64,000 nt of DNA from Myrica gale (Eukaryota; Streptophyta; Magnoliopsida; Fagales; Myricaceae), in NCBI GenBank assembly GCA_963930655.1, contig OZ005603.1, forward strand, positions 13,787,001 to 13,851,000, in the 5' to 3' direction. A model generated the notes under the pieces. It searched no databases. It saw nothing but the letters and a program-made list of their open reading frames with translations, and had not been told where the DNA came from. The translations under genes were made by a program, and so were the position numbers. Below, one piece after another: positions 21,754 through 32,397 of this stretch (positions are counted from its first letter, which is position 1; every line of letters begins with the position of its first letter).

Positions 21754-24700
21754 ATGGATTTCAGTTCGTTCTTGACGTCCCTGGGGACATCGTTCTTGAT
21801 CTTCGTGATTTTGATGCTGCTCTTCACGTGGCTGTCGACGAAGCCCGGGAACACCGTGGTGTACTATCCGAACCGCATCTTGAAGGGCTTGGAGCCCTTG
21901 GAAGGCGGTTCCAGGTCACGTAACCCGTTCACGTGGATCCAAGAGGCTATGTCCTCAACGGAACAAGACGTGATCTCCATGTCAGGGTTTGACACTGCCG
22001 TGTACTTCGTGTTCATGAGCACTGGTTTGTCACTAGCTCTCTGTTGCTTTCTGTGTGTTTTGGGTGAAGCGCCTATGGTGAATTGGGTTATCGTTTTCGG
22101 GTTTTTTTGGTGCAATTTGTGTGCATCGATTGCAGATTTTTTTTCTTGGTGTGGTTTTCATGGATTTTGTTAACTATTGTTTATGTTTACTTTATTCTGA
22201 GCTGTATACTTTAAGTTTACTTTACTAAAAAATAGTAACAAATCATAATTCTGAGTTGGTTGGTTAGATGAACTCTATTCTAATTTTGTATTCTTCCGAG
22301 ATCTCATTTTTTGGCATTATCTTTTTTTTTTCCCTCTCCATTTGAGAAAGTAGGAGGGGTTTCGTATTATAACTCTTTTTAAGTGTAGGAAAGGCTCTCC
22401 ACGAGAAAAGAAAGGAAAAGAAGAAAAAAGTGGAAGACTTTTTCCTTTCACTAAAGGGAGTGGAACAGTTCCTTGATTCAAGTTGCAATCTCTTAGCATG
22501 ATTCCCGTTGAAGTCCCTTTTTCTGTACCACGTAGAGGGCCCCGTCAGATGTAGATTTCCAATGTAGGTGTTGACAGGAGGTCAATAGGATTACGGATAC
22601 ATATATGTCTAGCTTTAATTTCATTAAGCTTTTTTGTCAGTTACCAAAATATCGTTACGTTTCAAAAATCAAAATAGATAAACAAATAAATGAATAGAAA
22701 TCCAACGTAACTTGGGGATATTGCTGCCAATGCATAGGTGAAGGCCAATTGAATACATTGAAATTGGCCAAGTAAAAAAAAAAGAATACATTGAAATGGT
22801 ATCAATTTCAAAATTTTGAAATTGAACTTATTTCTTTGGCAAAAAAAAGTGGTAAATATGAAATTGATAACGATGTTTGTAGTTCCTGAAGTTTTTCAGT
22901 AGTTAGGTCATTCTAGAATATAAAACACCGCATGAGTTATGTCAATTGCACTCTTAATTTAAGAACCTTAAATAACAATATGCATTATTGTCCTACATAT
23001 ACCTCAAAACTTCTCGAACAAGTTATTTGTTTGAAACTTAGGGTATGTTTGTTTGCCAAAATGTTGGAGAATATTCCCGAAATTTTGAGAATATTTACTT
23101 TAATGAGATTTATTGGGATATGTGAAAAGATAAATTATGTGTAAAAGTTAAAAATGTTAGAGTGTTTGTTTTGCTGGAAATTTTCATGCCCCAAAATGTG
23201 GGGGAAACAAACATACCCTTAATTTGTCGAGAGATAAGCTTGCATCCATGTCTTCTTTTATTTGGCTCACTCACTTTTTTACCGAAATATGAGAACTTTA
23301 CAGAAGTTGACCAAACGATTTCTGATATCATTCTCTTTTGGCATATTAATATTCAGCGTTGGGAATCCTGGCTTTATCGGGCCTAGTGCTGCTACCGGTT
23401 CTGCTACCAGTTGCTGCCACTGAAAAAAATGTGAAGACCTCGACAAACACAAGCGTTGGGGCTTTTAACGACCTTGACAAGTTATTCATGGGGAATGTCC
23501 AAGTATGCTTCAAAACATTTAATAAAGTAAATGGTTGAGTCTCTTTCTGTTTAGTCTCAGAAGTCGGGGGCAGTACCGCAGTAGGTGATAATGACCTAGG
23601 TGGCTGTTAGATATTCATGAGATTTGTCAAGTGCATTATGAATTTGTCACGACCAAACAACTTTCATACCTGTTAAATGAACAGAGTCATGCCAAAGGCA
23701 CAATTTTCACTGCTAGTGGTCCTAAGTATATAATTAGTGTGTCATGTTATCTAATTTAAACAATTGTTGGCCTTCTTTTTTTGTTGTTAATGGGCTCTTT
23801 AGCGCTGTCATTTCATCTGACTGCATTTTTTTTTCTGCGTTTCTTTCTAAATACAGGCGAAGAGTCATCGGTTATGGGCATTTTTTATAGGCACTTACTG
23901 GGTTTCACTTGTTTCATATTACCTGTTATGGAAGGCATATAAGCATGTATCTCGACTGAGAGCTGATGCTCTTATGTCTCCAGAATTGAGACCTGAACAA
24001 TTTGCCATTATTGTCCGTGACATTCCTCGAGTCTCTGAAGGTCAAACAAGAAAAGAACAGGTTGATTCATATTTTAAAGCTATCTATCCGGAGACGTTTT
24101 ACAGATCAATGGTGGTCACAAACAACAAAGAGGTAAGGCATTGATTTGGTATGTATTTTCATGTATATGGCATTAACTTGGTGCTGTGCAGTTCATTTTA
24201 ACTAGGTTACTAATATATAACATGGGTATCTTAACCAAAACTAGGACGTGTGAGCATGCAAGATTTATCACAAAAAAGTACCATGAGTTAGATGATTAGG
24301 TCATTCATTTGACTTGTTATGGGGTGTTTTTCCATTTTTGGTTGCCCTTCATGCATGGACATATAAAAAGTGAAAAACAATAATAAGGGCACTAAGTTAT
24401 GTTCATCGATTATTCGATTCATTAGTTAACATTGATTGATTCTCTTAGGTGAACAAAATTTGGGAAGAGTTAGAGGGGTACAAGAAGAAGCTTGCACGTG
24501 CTGAAGCAGTATATGCACAGTCAAAAGCAACAGGCATACCAGAAGGAGCAAGACCCACTAACAAAACTGGCTTCCTTGGTCTGATTGGTAAAAAGGTAGA
24601 TAGCATAGAGTACTACAATGAAAAGATTAACGAACAAATACCAAAACTGGAATCAGAACAAAAGGTCACTCTCAGAGAGAAGCAGCAAGACGCTGCACTG

Positions 24701-26327
24701 GTCTTTTTCACGAACAGGTTGGTTGCAGCTTCTGCAGCTCAGAGTCTACATGCCCAAATAGTAGACCACTGGACAGTTACAGATGCTCCTGAACCTCGTC
24801 AAGTAATTTGGAATAATCTTAAAATCAAGTTTTTTGAGCGGCAAGTACGGCAGTATGTTGTGTATGTTATTGTGGCTTTGACCATACTTTTCTACATGAT
24901 TCCAATTGGGTTTATCTCAGCTCTCACAACACTGGACAATTTGAAGAAACTTATCCCATTTATAAAGCCAGTTGTGAACGTGGCATCAGTTAAGACACTG
25001 TTGGAAGCTTACCTCCCTCAGATTGCACTCCTTATCTTTTTGGCTTTGTTGCCGAAGCTCCTCTTGTCTCTCTCTAAAGCCGAAGGAATCCCCTCTGAAA
25101 GCCATGTAGTAAGGGCCGCTTCTGGGAAATATTTTTATTTCTCAGTGTTAAATATTTTCATCGGAGTCACAGTGGGCTCTACACTGTTTACTACGTTGAA
25201 GGCCATTGAGAAGGATCCTAACTCGGTAGTTACCTTATTAGCGAATAGTCTCCCAGGCAGTGCAACGTTCTTCCTGACCTTTGTAGCTCTGAAGTAAGAT
25301 AACTAATTTCGCCTTTATATTTTCTGTCTCTTTTCTTTAGTTTTCCAACCCTTGGTAAATTGTTTTCTTGGTGGGGATAAAGCTATTATGTGCCTTTGCC
25401 CTGATTAGAGTTTTGAAGAGATAGCCTATGTTTTCATATTGTTTTGGTTTCAATTTACTACCTTTCCTCATCATCGAAATAATCTGTGCATTAGTCTATA
25501 CAATTTTACTCTTCTCATGCAATTAATTACTTCCATGATTCTCAGGTTCTTTATCGGCTACGGTCTTGAACTCTCCAGAATAATTCCCCTTATTATATTC
25601 CATTTAAAGAGGAAATATCTGTGCAAGACTGAGGCTGAGTTGAAAGCAGCTTGGTCTCCTGGAGATCTTGGGTATGCAACTAGGTTTCCTGGTGACATGC
25701 TGATTCTCACAATTGTCCTCTGCTACTCTATTATAGCTCCTCTTATCATACCCTTTGGTGTGGTTTACTTTGGCCTTGGGTGGCTAGTTCTTAGAAATCA
25801 GGTAATGTTCCTGAACTTTTGTTCAGTCTCCGTTTCATATTTGACCAAAGCCCTTTCCTAATGTTCCTGCAAGAGGGCCAATTATATAGTTGCTTTTTAA
25901 AGTTTTTTCCACATCGTTATAGCTTTCTTTCTGGTGTTTCATTTGACAGGCACTCAAAGTTTATGTTCCGTCCTATGAAAGCTATGGAAGGATGTGGCCC
26001 CACATGCACAAACGCATCCTAGCAGCTCTGATTTTGTACCAAGTTACAATGTTTGGTTACTTCATAGCAAGGAAATTCTACTATGCTGCATTCTTAATTC
26101 CACTCCCCATAATATCCGTGTTCTTTGGCTACGCCTCTAGTCAGAAATTCTACCGGTTTTTCCAGGACACGGCTCTGGAAGTTGCTTGCCACGAGTTGAA
26201 GGAAATTCCTAACATGGAGCAAGTTTACAGAGCTTTCATCCCAAAAAGCTTGGGTTCTGAAAAGATTGATGATGATCAATTTGAAGATGCTTTATCACAA
26301 GTTTCAAGAACAACATCATTCGTTTGA
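21754..26327 (+). CDS. ERD4: CSC1-like protein ERD4 (OSCA3.1-type osmosensitive cation channel)
   Basis: Six exons: 21754-22024, 23357-23502, 23857-24132, 24449-25293, 25546-25801 and 25950-26327. All have GT/AG sites and compatible phases, giving 723 residues, the usual family size. The protein starts MDFSSFLTSLGTSFLIFVIL, nearly identical to Arabidopsis ERD4. The N-terminal part has three membrane segments (about 7-28, 91-112, 144-163). A cytosolic domain follows (about 165-365, with KVDSIEYY and LVFFTNR), then the DUF221/RSN1-type channel core (about 366-680, beginning RQYVVYVIVALTILFYMIP, with ASGKYFYFSVLNIFIGV and YGLELSRIIPLIIFHLK). OSCA/CSC1 proteins are hyperosmolality- and stretch-gated calcium-permeable channels; Arabidopsis ERD4 is dehydration-induced. 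No frame defect was seen. Intron 1 (1.3 kb) holds a MITE. The ATG at 21754 is chosen because it matches the family N-terminus. Confidence 0.95.
23041..23218. mobile_element. Tourist-like MITE in ERD4 intron 1
   Basis: 178 bp with terminal inverted repeats GGGTATGTTTGTTT / AAACAAACATACCC and a TTA target duplication on each side (23038-23040, 23219-23221). The three-base TTA duplication points to the PIF/Harbinger-Tourist group. It is far from the exon 2 acceptor and should not affect splicing. Confidence 0.85.
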
Positions 26328-26666
26328 TGTACATTTACGTATTCCACGGTATTTATGTTCGTGATTCTTGGCTTGTTTGACAGAACTTTTAAAGAACTTG
26401 GGCATATTTGTCGATATTAACCATTGGGTTGTCTGTAATATATTACGTTAATTCGAGTCACTTGTGTGGAATGTCTTATATTTGTTTCTGTGTTTCTGTC
26501 TAAAGGCAGAGAGCTTATTGTGCATGCTTGTATTTTGATCAATATAACATCTCTACAAAGCTATTCTATGCAGCGAGCTGGCCATATCTTAGTTCCGAAC
26601 ATCTGGATCGGTTAAGATTAGACTAAGCCCGACTATCTTCATCATCGAAATGGTTTAATGTAAGCT

Positions 26667-26863
26667 AGGATGTTCTCTGTTTGGTTTATGTTTTGAGATA
26701 TTTGTTTGTATTTTTTTGAAAGTAGTGTAGATTCTCTAGGGATTGGTGAAAAGTGTGTTAAAAGTTGTTGGAATTTGTAAAAAGTTATTGAGATTGGTGA
26801 AAATGTATTGTAATTGATGAAAAAGTGAGGAAAACGTTTTGAAACATGAAACAAACATAGCCT
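26667..26863. mobile_element. MITE downstream of ERD4
   Basis: Ends AGGATGTTCTCTGTTTGG and ACAAACATAGCCT are imperfect inverted repeats. The interior repeats TTGGTGAAAAGTGTGTTAAA-type words shared with 16921-17247 and, inverted, with 42625-42820. Confidence 0.6.
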
Positions 26864-27869
26864 TTGTCTCTTGGTCAGCTTAGTCCAGTTTGTTTAGAAA
26901 AAAAAGGAAAAAAGTTCAGTCCAATTGTGCACGTTCCAGGACTTGGGGTGGTTTTGCTTTTGATTCTTGTGGTCTAGAAGTTGCAGAAGCCGGGTCAATT
27001 TGACCAAATCGTGCTTGCGGAGCGTATATGGTGAGACGCACTATGCCGAAAGATTAGGAAGAAAAGATCCATACTTGTTTTTCGTTTGACTTCCAAAACA
27101 TTTGAGAGGATGAAGTTTGGAGAGCTCTCGACTTTACAATTAAATGTAGAAGGAAGAAAGATAATCTTCTGGTTCTCTATCCGTAAGTTAAGGCAATTGG
27201 TACCAAACCTCTGGGATCCTCAGCACGTCTATCAGCGCGTCTGTTGTCCAGGTCACATATGCAGCATCTCTTGAGCATTCCACCTAAGCATGGACTGCTT
27301 CCCAAGAAAGAGTTGGTAAGTGTATTTCTAAATTATGAGACCGAAAAAGAATGTGATTCGGCTCCGGATCTTCGACAAGGAATCCCTTTTGTTTTTCTTT
27401 TAATAAGGAAAGTATTTGTAGCTTCGCTCCTATTAATCTCTCGAACTTGTGCAGCATCCCATATCCAAAGAATTTGTAGCATAAGAGAGATTTCGAAATT
27501 GAAATTTTAGAGGGAGCAAATCTCTAAGTTTCCAAACTAGATCACTAGGCTAATCCTTTGAGGTTAAGAACTTTATTTATACTAGTCTAGTTAGGGTTTA
27601 ACACGCTTTGAAGTCCACACCCATACTAGAGTGGTTGAGAACAGCCCACAAACTGTACCATTATACTTGTGGATAAGGGTTTTCAAGTCAAAGACAACCC
27701 TTCTTTTTCTCTCTGTCTCGAGCCACCAGTGCCTTTCCTTCTTCACCCTTGAAGTGTTAAGGAGAGACGGAGGAAAGAGCTTTGCCTCCTTGTTTCCATT
27801 CTACGTCATCCTATTATTTCTCTCCTCTCTTGATTTTCTCTGGTCTCCTATCTTTTTTGTGGGTTTTTA

Positions 27870-28086
27870 GGTGGTATTTATTTGTAGAAATTTTGGGGTG
27901 TTGGAGATGTTGGGGAAAAAGTAAAGATGTTTTGTGGGAGTTGGTGAAAAAATGAGGACAGAGAATATTTGAGTGAATATTATAATAATAAAAAATTGTT
28001 TGATGTAAAAAAATTTAATAATTATTAATTTTTTATAATATGCTCGAAATGTTGGATGCCCAACATTTCGGGAAACAAACGCTACG
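27870..28086. mobile_element. MITE of the 23041 type
   Basis: Ends GTGGTATTTATTTG and CAAACGCTACG are imperfect inverted repeats, with TTA on both sides (27867-27869, 28087-28089). The interior has TTTTGGGGTGTTGG, as in the copy at 47797. Confidence 0.6.
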
Positions 28087-28511
28087 TTAGTTCAACGAGA
28101 GAAGCTCAGATTTGCCGCTCTCAGTAGCCGACCGTCGTACACGCGTCTCACCATCCGATCTCTCACCTCTACCTTTTTGTCCGCTCAACCTCGGGCGCGT
28201 TCTCCCCACGCACTGTCTATGGTGGGGTGTGTATCTCACACGCTCACCAGTTTTCGGTGCTATTCGGGTCTTTTCCTCTCTTTTTTCTCAGTTAGTGAAG
28301 TTGTGGTTTCGTTGCAACGACTATCTGCCCCCGCCCCTCCCTGCACCAATTTTGCCCCACCATTGCGGATGACTTGGAGATGTATGTTTCTTGGAGTGTT
28401 AAAAACTAATCGTCTTGAAGGCTTCAAGACTAACGAATTCAAAGATCTTTTTAGAAAGGGCTCCGAGGCCATGATAGGGTCGGGCCAGCAAATAATTTTA
28501 TATTTAATTTA

Positions 28512-28697
28512 GAAGAATTAGAAATTTGGTCACTTTTAATACTACTGACAAAATTGTCACTGACTTTAATTTTTTTTTTACTTTTTAGTCGCTGAGAACA
28601 TATATTTATGAATTTTCTAAGGGAATAAAGCTCAACGTTAGCATCATTAATCCACGTTAGCGAATTTCAGTAAAGATGAGAGCTATAAAACGACGCA
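28512..28697 (+). repeat. Left terminal inverted repeat of the MULE, with inward TATA
   Basis: Matches the complement of 36473-36702 over most of its length, with small indels. TATAAAA at 28684-28690 faces inward toward the GRF gene about 1.2 kb downstream. Confidence 0.85.
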
Positions 28698-29889
28698 GTT
28701 TGGAGACGAAATATTGTCTGCCTTTAAACAAAACGACCTACAACATATCGTCTCTGTGCAATGGACAGAAACGTGCGTTTTGTTTAATCTTCAATCCGCA
28801 CTGTTTTGCCTTACTTCAAATGAGATACATCCACCCTTGACATACATTCGACGATCCCAGAGAAATTTCCTCCCTTTTCGTAAACCTTAGACCTTCGACG
28901 ATCGCACCTTAGATGGAAAGGACATTCGACGATCACACCTTCCACGAAAGATCAGGAGCAGCCTCAACCATGTCTAAAGGAAGGACATTTTTCTTTGTTT
29001 TCGGTTTCAATTTCTCCTTCTGTATCCTAAATCCTTCTACAATGAGAGTTTCCGAGGACGATTGTAAAGATTCTTTATATATTTGTTCTATAGATTTGCC
29101 ATGTTTTAATATTTTCCAAAATGGTATACCTACGTGTATTTTTTTTCCTGCGACCTTGTCCACGCTAAGTGGAGTTGTGAAAATCTTTTGTGATTAAGGC
29201 ATCATGGTACTGAATGATGATTTCAGGAGAAATTTGTAGTTACCGATTGCTTTTAGAATTCTTCCAGCTATGAACTCTTAATTTTTTGGTTATGACAATA
29301 AAAATTAGAATTAGGAATTGCGGTTTTTCTTTGCAAAGTATTAGATTAGTAGACAATGAAGGACTTAGAATAATATGGAGGAGCATTTATCTGTTGAACA
29401 CGTGTTACAGTTCTGAGAGTTGAATTGAGAGAAAATAGAGTATTATGGGGCTCTATGTGAAATCGTCATGAGAATTAACCCTTTTTTTTGTCTTAGGTAA
29501 AAGGCACAACATATTCTCTAAGACTAAAATAATGACTTAAACCTGCCAATTTTTTTTCTTTTGGATGTATTACTTGCTTCTTTATGGGCACAACAAATTT
29601 TCATTTTCGGGTTACTTTAAAAGAAAGGTTTCAATTGAGGATCCTGTTTTCCTTCCTCCAGTAGTTGAATACATGGATAGTGGGTGTATTTCATTCTAGA
29701 AATGAGTGAATATTTTGTCAAGCCCCAATGTTTTATTAGATGGAAACATTTACAACTTATTTTGAGCCACATTCAAAATAAGTTAAGGCAATATTCTTTA
29801 CTAATAACATGATTTTGTCTGAGGTAGATTCAAAATAAGTTGGCCTATTTCCTATTTATTGACCACTTATATTTGTAATTACAACACGA

Positions 29890-30379
29890 TCTCGTCACCA
29901 TCGCTCAATATAAGTGGACCATACGATGAAAAGACTTGTAGTTATGGTCTGACAGCACCGCTCAAAGCTTCATGGACGGATTCAAATCCAGGAAGACGTT
30001 TCTATGGCTGTGCAAAGTAAGATGGAAATTTAGTATGTGTCAATCTAATCTCGTGGTTTATTAAATCTACAAATAACGTTTGATTGACATATGGACTATG
30101 ATTTGGCAGAAGAATGGGCATTGCAGGTACTTCGCTTGGTTTGATCCTCCCATGTGCCCATGTGGGATGGAGGTGACACCTTTTTTGACGAAGAAGGTGA
30201 AGGCCTTGCATAATGAGGTTGATTCGCTGCAGCGTACTACCAAGGTCTTTAAAGATTCTCCTAGGTGTGTCATGGATTGCCCTTGCTTCCTTATGTGTTG
30301 CATTGCTGAGATGCTCGGTGGCATAGTTAGGGATTATGTAGTGATTAGTGGAAGTGGCAACAAGTTGTGTATTGTGTAG
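29890..30379 (+). CDS. GRF zinc-finger protein carried by the MULE
   Basis: Exon 1 (ending about 30016) reads KTCSYGLTAPLKASWTDSNP then GRRFYGCAK. Exon 2 (30110-30379) reads KNGHCRYFAWFDPPMC, then TPFLTKKVKALHNEVDSLQ (short coiled coil), then a Cys-rich, hydrophobic tail (CPCFLMCCIAEMLGG), ending in TAG. Together these form a GRF finger (C-x-C...NPGRRF..C...CRYF.W.D) followed by a helix and a membrane-like tail, as in the plant At4g04775-like family. Oddities: the second zinc-binding Cys is Tyr (CSYG instead of CxCG). The donor reads GCAAAGTAAGAT, one G short of the AAG/GTAAGA needed to keep the frame into exon 2. No in-frame ATG was identified close upstream, so a further 5' exon may exist. 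It probably descends from a working second gene of the element. Confidence 0.65.
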
Positions 30380-31080
30380 TTTTTTGTTAGTTTGTGTACT
30401 GATGAAGTGTAGTGACAATTTGGGAATTGGTGTAGTGAAGTGGCAGTTTCAGCATTTGTGTAGTTTGTGTACTGATGTAGTGAAGTGACGTTTCTATTGT
30501 GTAGTTTTTGTGGCAGCTTGTGTAATATGATGTCAGTTGCACTTTTCAATTATTATATGAGGGAGTTTCAGTTTCATCTTTTGGTACCCAATTATTGAAT
30601 ATGGAATTGTTGTGAAATTATAAGACCATCTTACAACATTACAGGTGCATGAGAAATTCCAAACCTAACTTCACCAAAACCATCCATACATCTAACAACT
30701 AACCTAACTTCACCAATTACATCCATACAAAAGCATCTTGCAATCCTGCATACCAAATTCCTTCCATACAAAAGCATCCTGCATACAAAAGCATCATGCC
30801 AACCAAATTTAGCCATCCTTTTGCAAATTCCATCCTATACTTTCTAGAGCTCCAATACAAAAGCAAATTTCAGCGATACAAAAGCATTACTACAAATCAA
30901 ACTCCTGCCATACATGAATCGTATAACTCTAATTTCAATAAATCTGCAGAATAGCATATATTTGCAGAAAAACCACATTGTCATCCATACAAAGTCTAAC
31001 CAGATACATATACCATAAGTACTACCAAATCACAAAATATAGCATAAGCATCACCTGGTTTACAAAACATAAGTGTCGAA
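30380..31080. other. MULE interior, no gene
   Basis: Two repeat tracts lie here. 30370-30540 repeats GTGTAGTTTGTGTACTGATG-type words. 30700-30900 repeats ATACAAAAGCAT-type words. The first follows directly on the GRF stop codon and may be its 3' untranslated region. Confidence 0.45.
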
Positions 31081-31085
31081 ATTAC

Positions 31086-32328
31086 TGTGAGTCCTAGGAT
31101 TAAGGCAACCCAAGAGGGGAGTAAATTGATTTTCTAAAAAAATTCGCTTTTAACCCCCAAAGACGTGTTTGCAAAGTAACTACTAATTTAGCACAAGTAT
31201 ATAATATGCAATAAGTGTAAATGCATGCTAAAAGTAAAGAGTAGGGATAGAGAAGTAAACAGGTGATTTTTAGGTGGTTCGACAAGCCCGCCTACATCCA
31301 CCCCTCAAGCTCCTTCACCGAGCCTTGAGGTTTTCTCACTATTCTTCAAATAGCTTACACTCTAGCTTCCGAGTGCTAGAGAACCGTACAAATGTTTTCT
31401 CGGGCTCAACACTCAAACCCAACAAGTGGTTTTTCGGGCACACCACTCACAACCCACCCAAGCTTGAGATATTCTCTCTCTAGGCTTCTTCTTTAGTGGA
31501 CAACCCTCATTAAAGGAATCACCTCTTTTGATATAAAGATTGAAGAACAAAACTCTCTCAAAGAATAGATATGAAAATGAAAAACTCTATCTCTTTATTC
31601 ACACAAAGACAATGATATGAAAATGTGTTTTGTGTGAATGATATGAGAAATATAGAATATGAAGGTTTAAAATATTTCTCAAGTGATCTAAATGATATGT
31701 GGTAGTTGTGTATTTATAGGCCACATATGAAAACTAGTCGTTTATAGTTGTTGGGAGTCGTCTGTTAAAACGAGACGGTCGACCGCTACATGAACGGGTC
31801 GACTGCTTCAAGTTACCGTTACCCAACGGTCATATTGTCAGAAGCTCAATAGCTCTATTTTAAAATCAACTGGTCGACCGTTATACCAAATAGTCGAAGC
31901 CCGGTCGACCTTTTCAACTTAAGCACATAGTTCGGTTCAATTAAAACCATATTTTTTACCACTTTGAAATACCCATGTTTAAAGACTAACTTCCCATAAG
32001 TATACAAAAGGTTTGAGAGTTTGATTGATGTTTTAAAACTTTTAAAAATATTTTAATCTTTCAAACAAAAGGTGAAACAACTTATGCACGTTTTGAAAGA
32101 TATGCACGTGTGATTCATAATCCTTGTCAAAAGCGAAACAAAAAGTTACAAGGCTTATACCCCAAGGTCTTGAAACTTCACTTTTGAGCTCTTTACATCT
32201 TCTTGATCTTCTTTCTTCAAGTCTTTGACTCTTTCATCAAAACGTCTTTGTCTTTGAAGATGTATGTTTTATAAACTTGATCAATTTATTGAAATCATCA
32301 AAATCTCGATTGTGCACAAAAGCCAACA
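31086..32328. mobile_element. Solo LTR, 1.24 kb, nested in the MULE
   Basis: Starts TGTGAGTCC and ends AGCCAACA (TG...CA), flanked by the 5-bp target duplication ATTAC (31081-31085 and 32329-32333). No internal coding region lies beside it, so this is a single LTR left by recombination between the two LTRs of a full element. GGTGGTTCGACAAGCCCGCC and the AGCTTCCGAGTGCTAGAG-type words recall plant Ty1/copia-like LTRs, but the superfamily is not proven. It is younger than the MULE it interrupts. Confidence 0.85.
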
Positions 32329-32397
32329 ATTACATAATTACTCTAATTACATTATCACAAAAAGAACTCCAGCACTCTGACAAATAACACAACCTAA

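Larger units (their letters stand above)
26328..28511. other. ERD4 3' flank with two MITEs; no further gene
   Basis: The ERD4 3' untranslated region probably occupies the first 250 bp (AATATAAC and TTGTATTTTGATC near 26530). Frames at 27086-27510 and 28112-28512 have no motif. The stretch 27480-27700 has LTR-like words but no ends. Confidence 0.4.

Noticed and set aside
25439-25545. In-frame extension upstream of ERD4 exon 5
   Set aside because: It is intron 4. The acceptor at 25544-25545 restores ALKFFIGYG of the family exactly.
28112-28512. Open frames in two phases just left of the MULE
   Set aside because: They overlap each other, have biased C/T-rich composition and no motif, and stop at the element boundary by chance.
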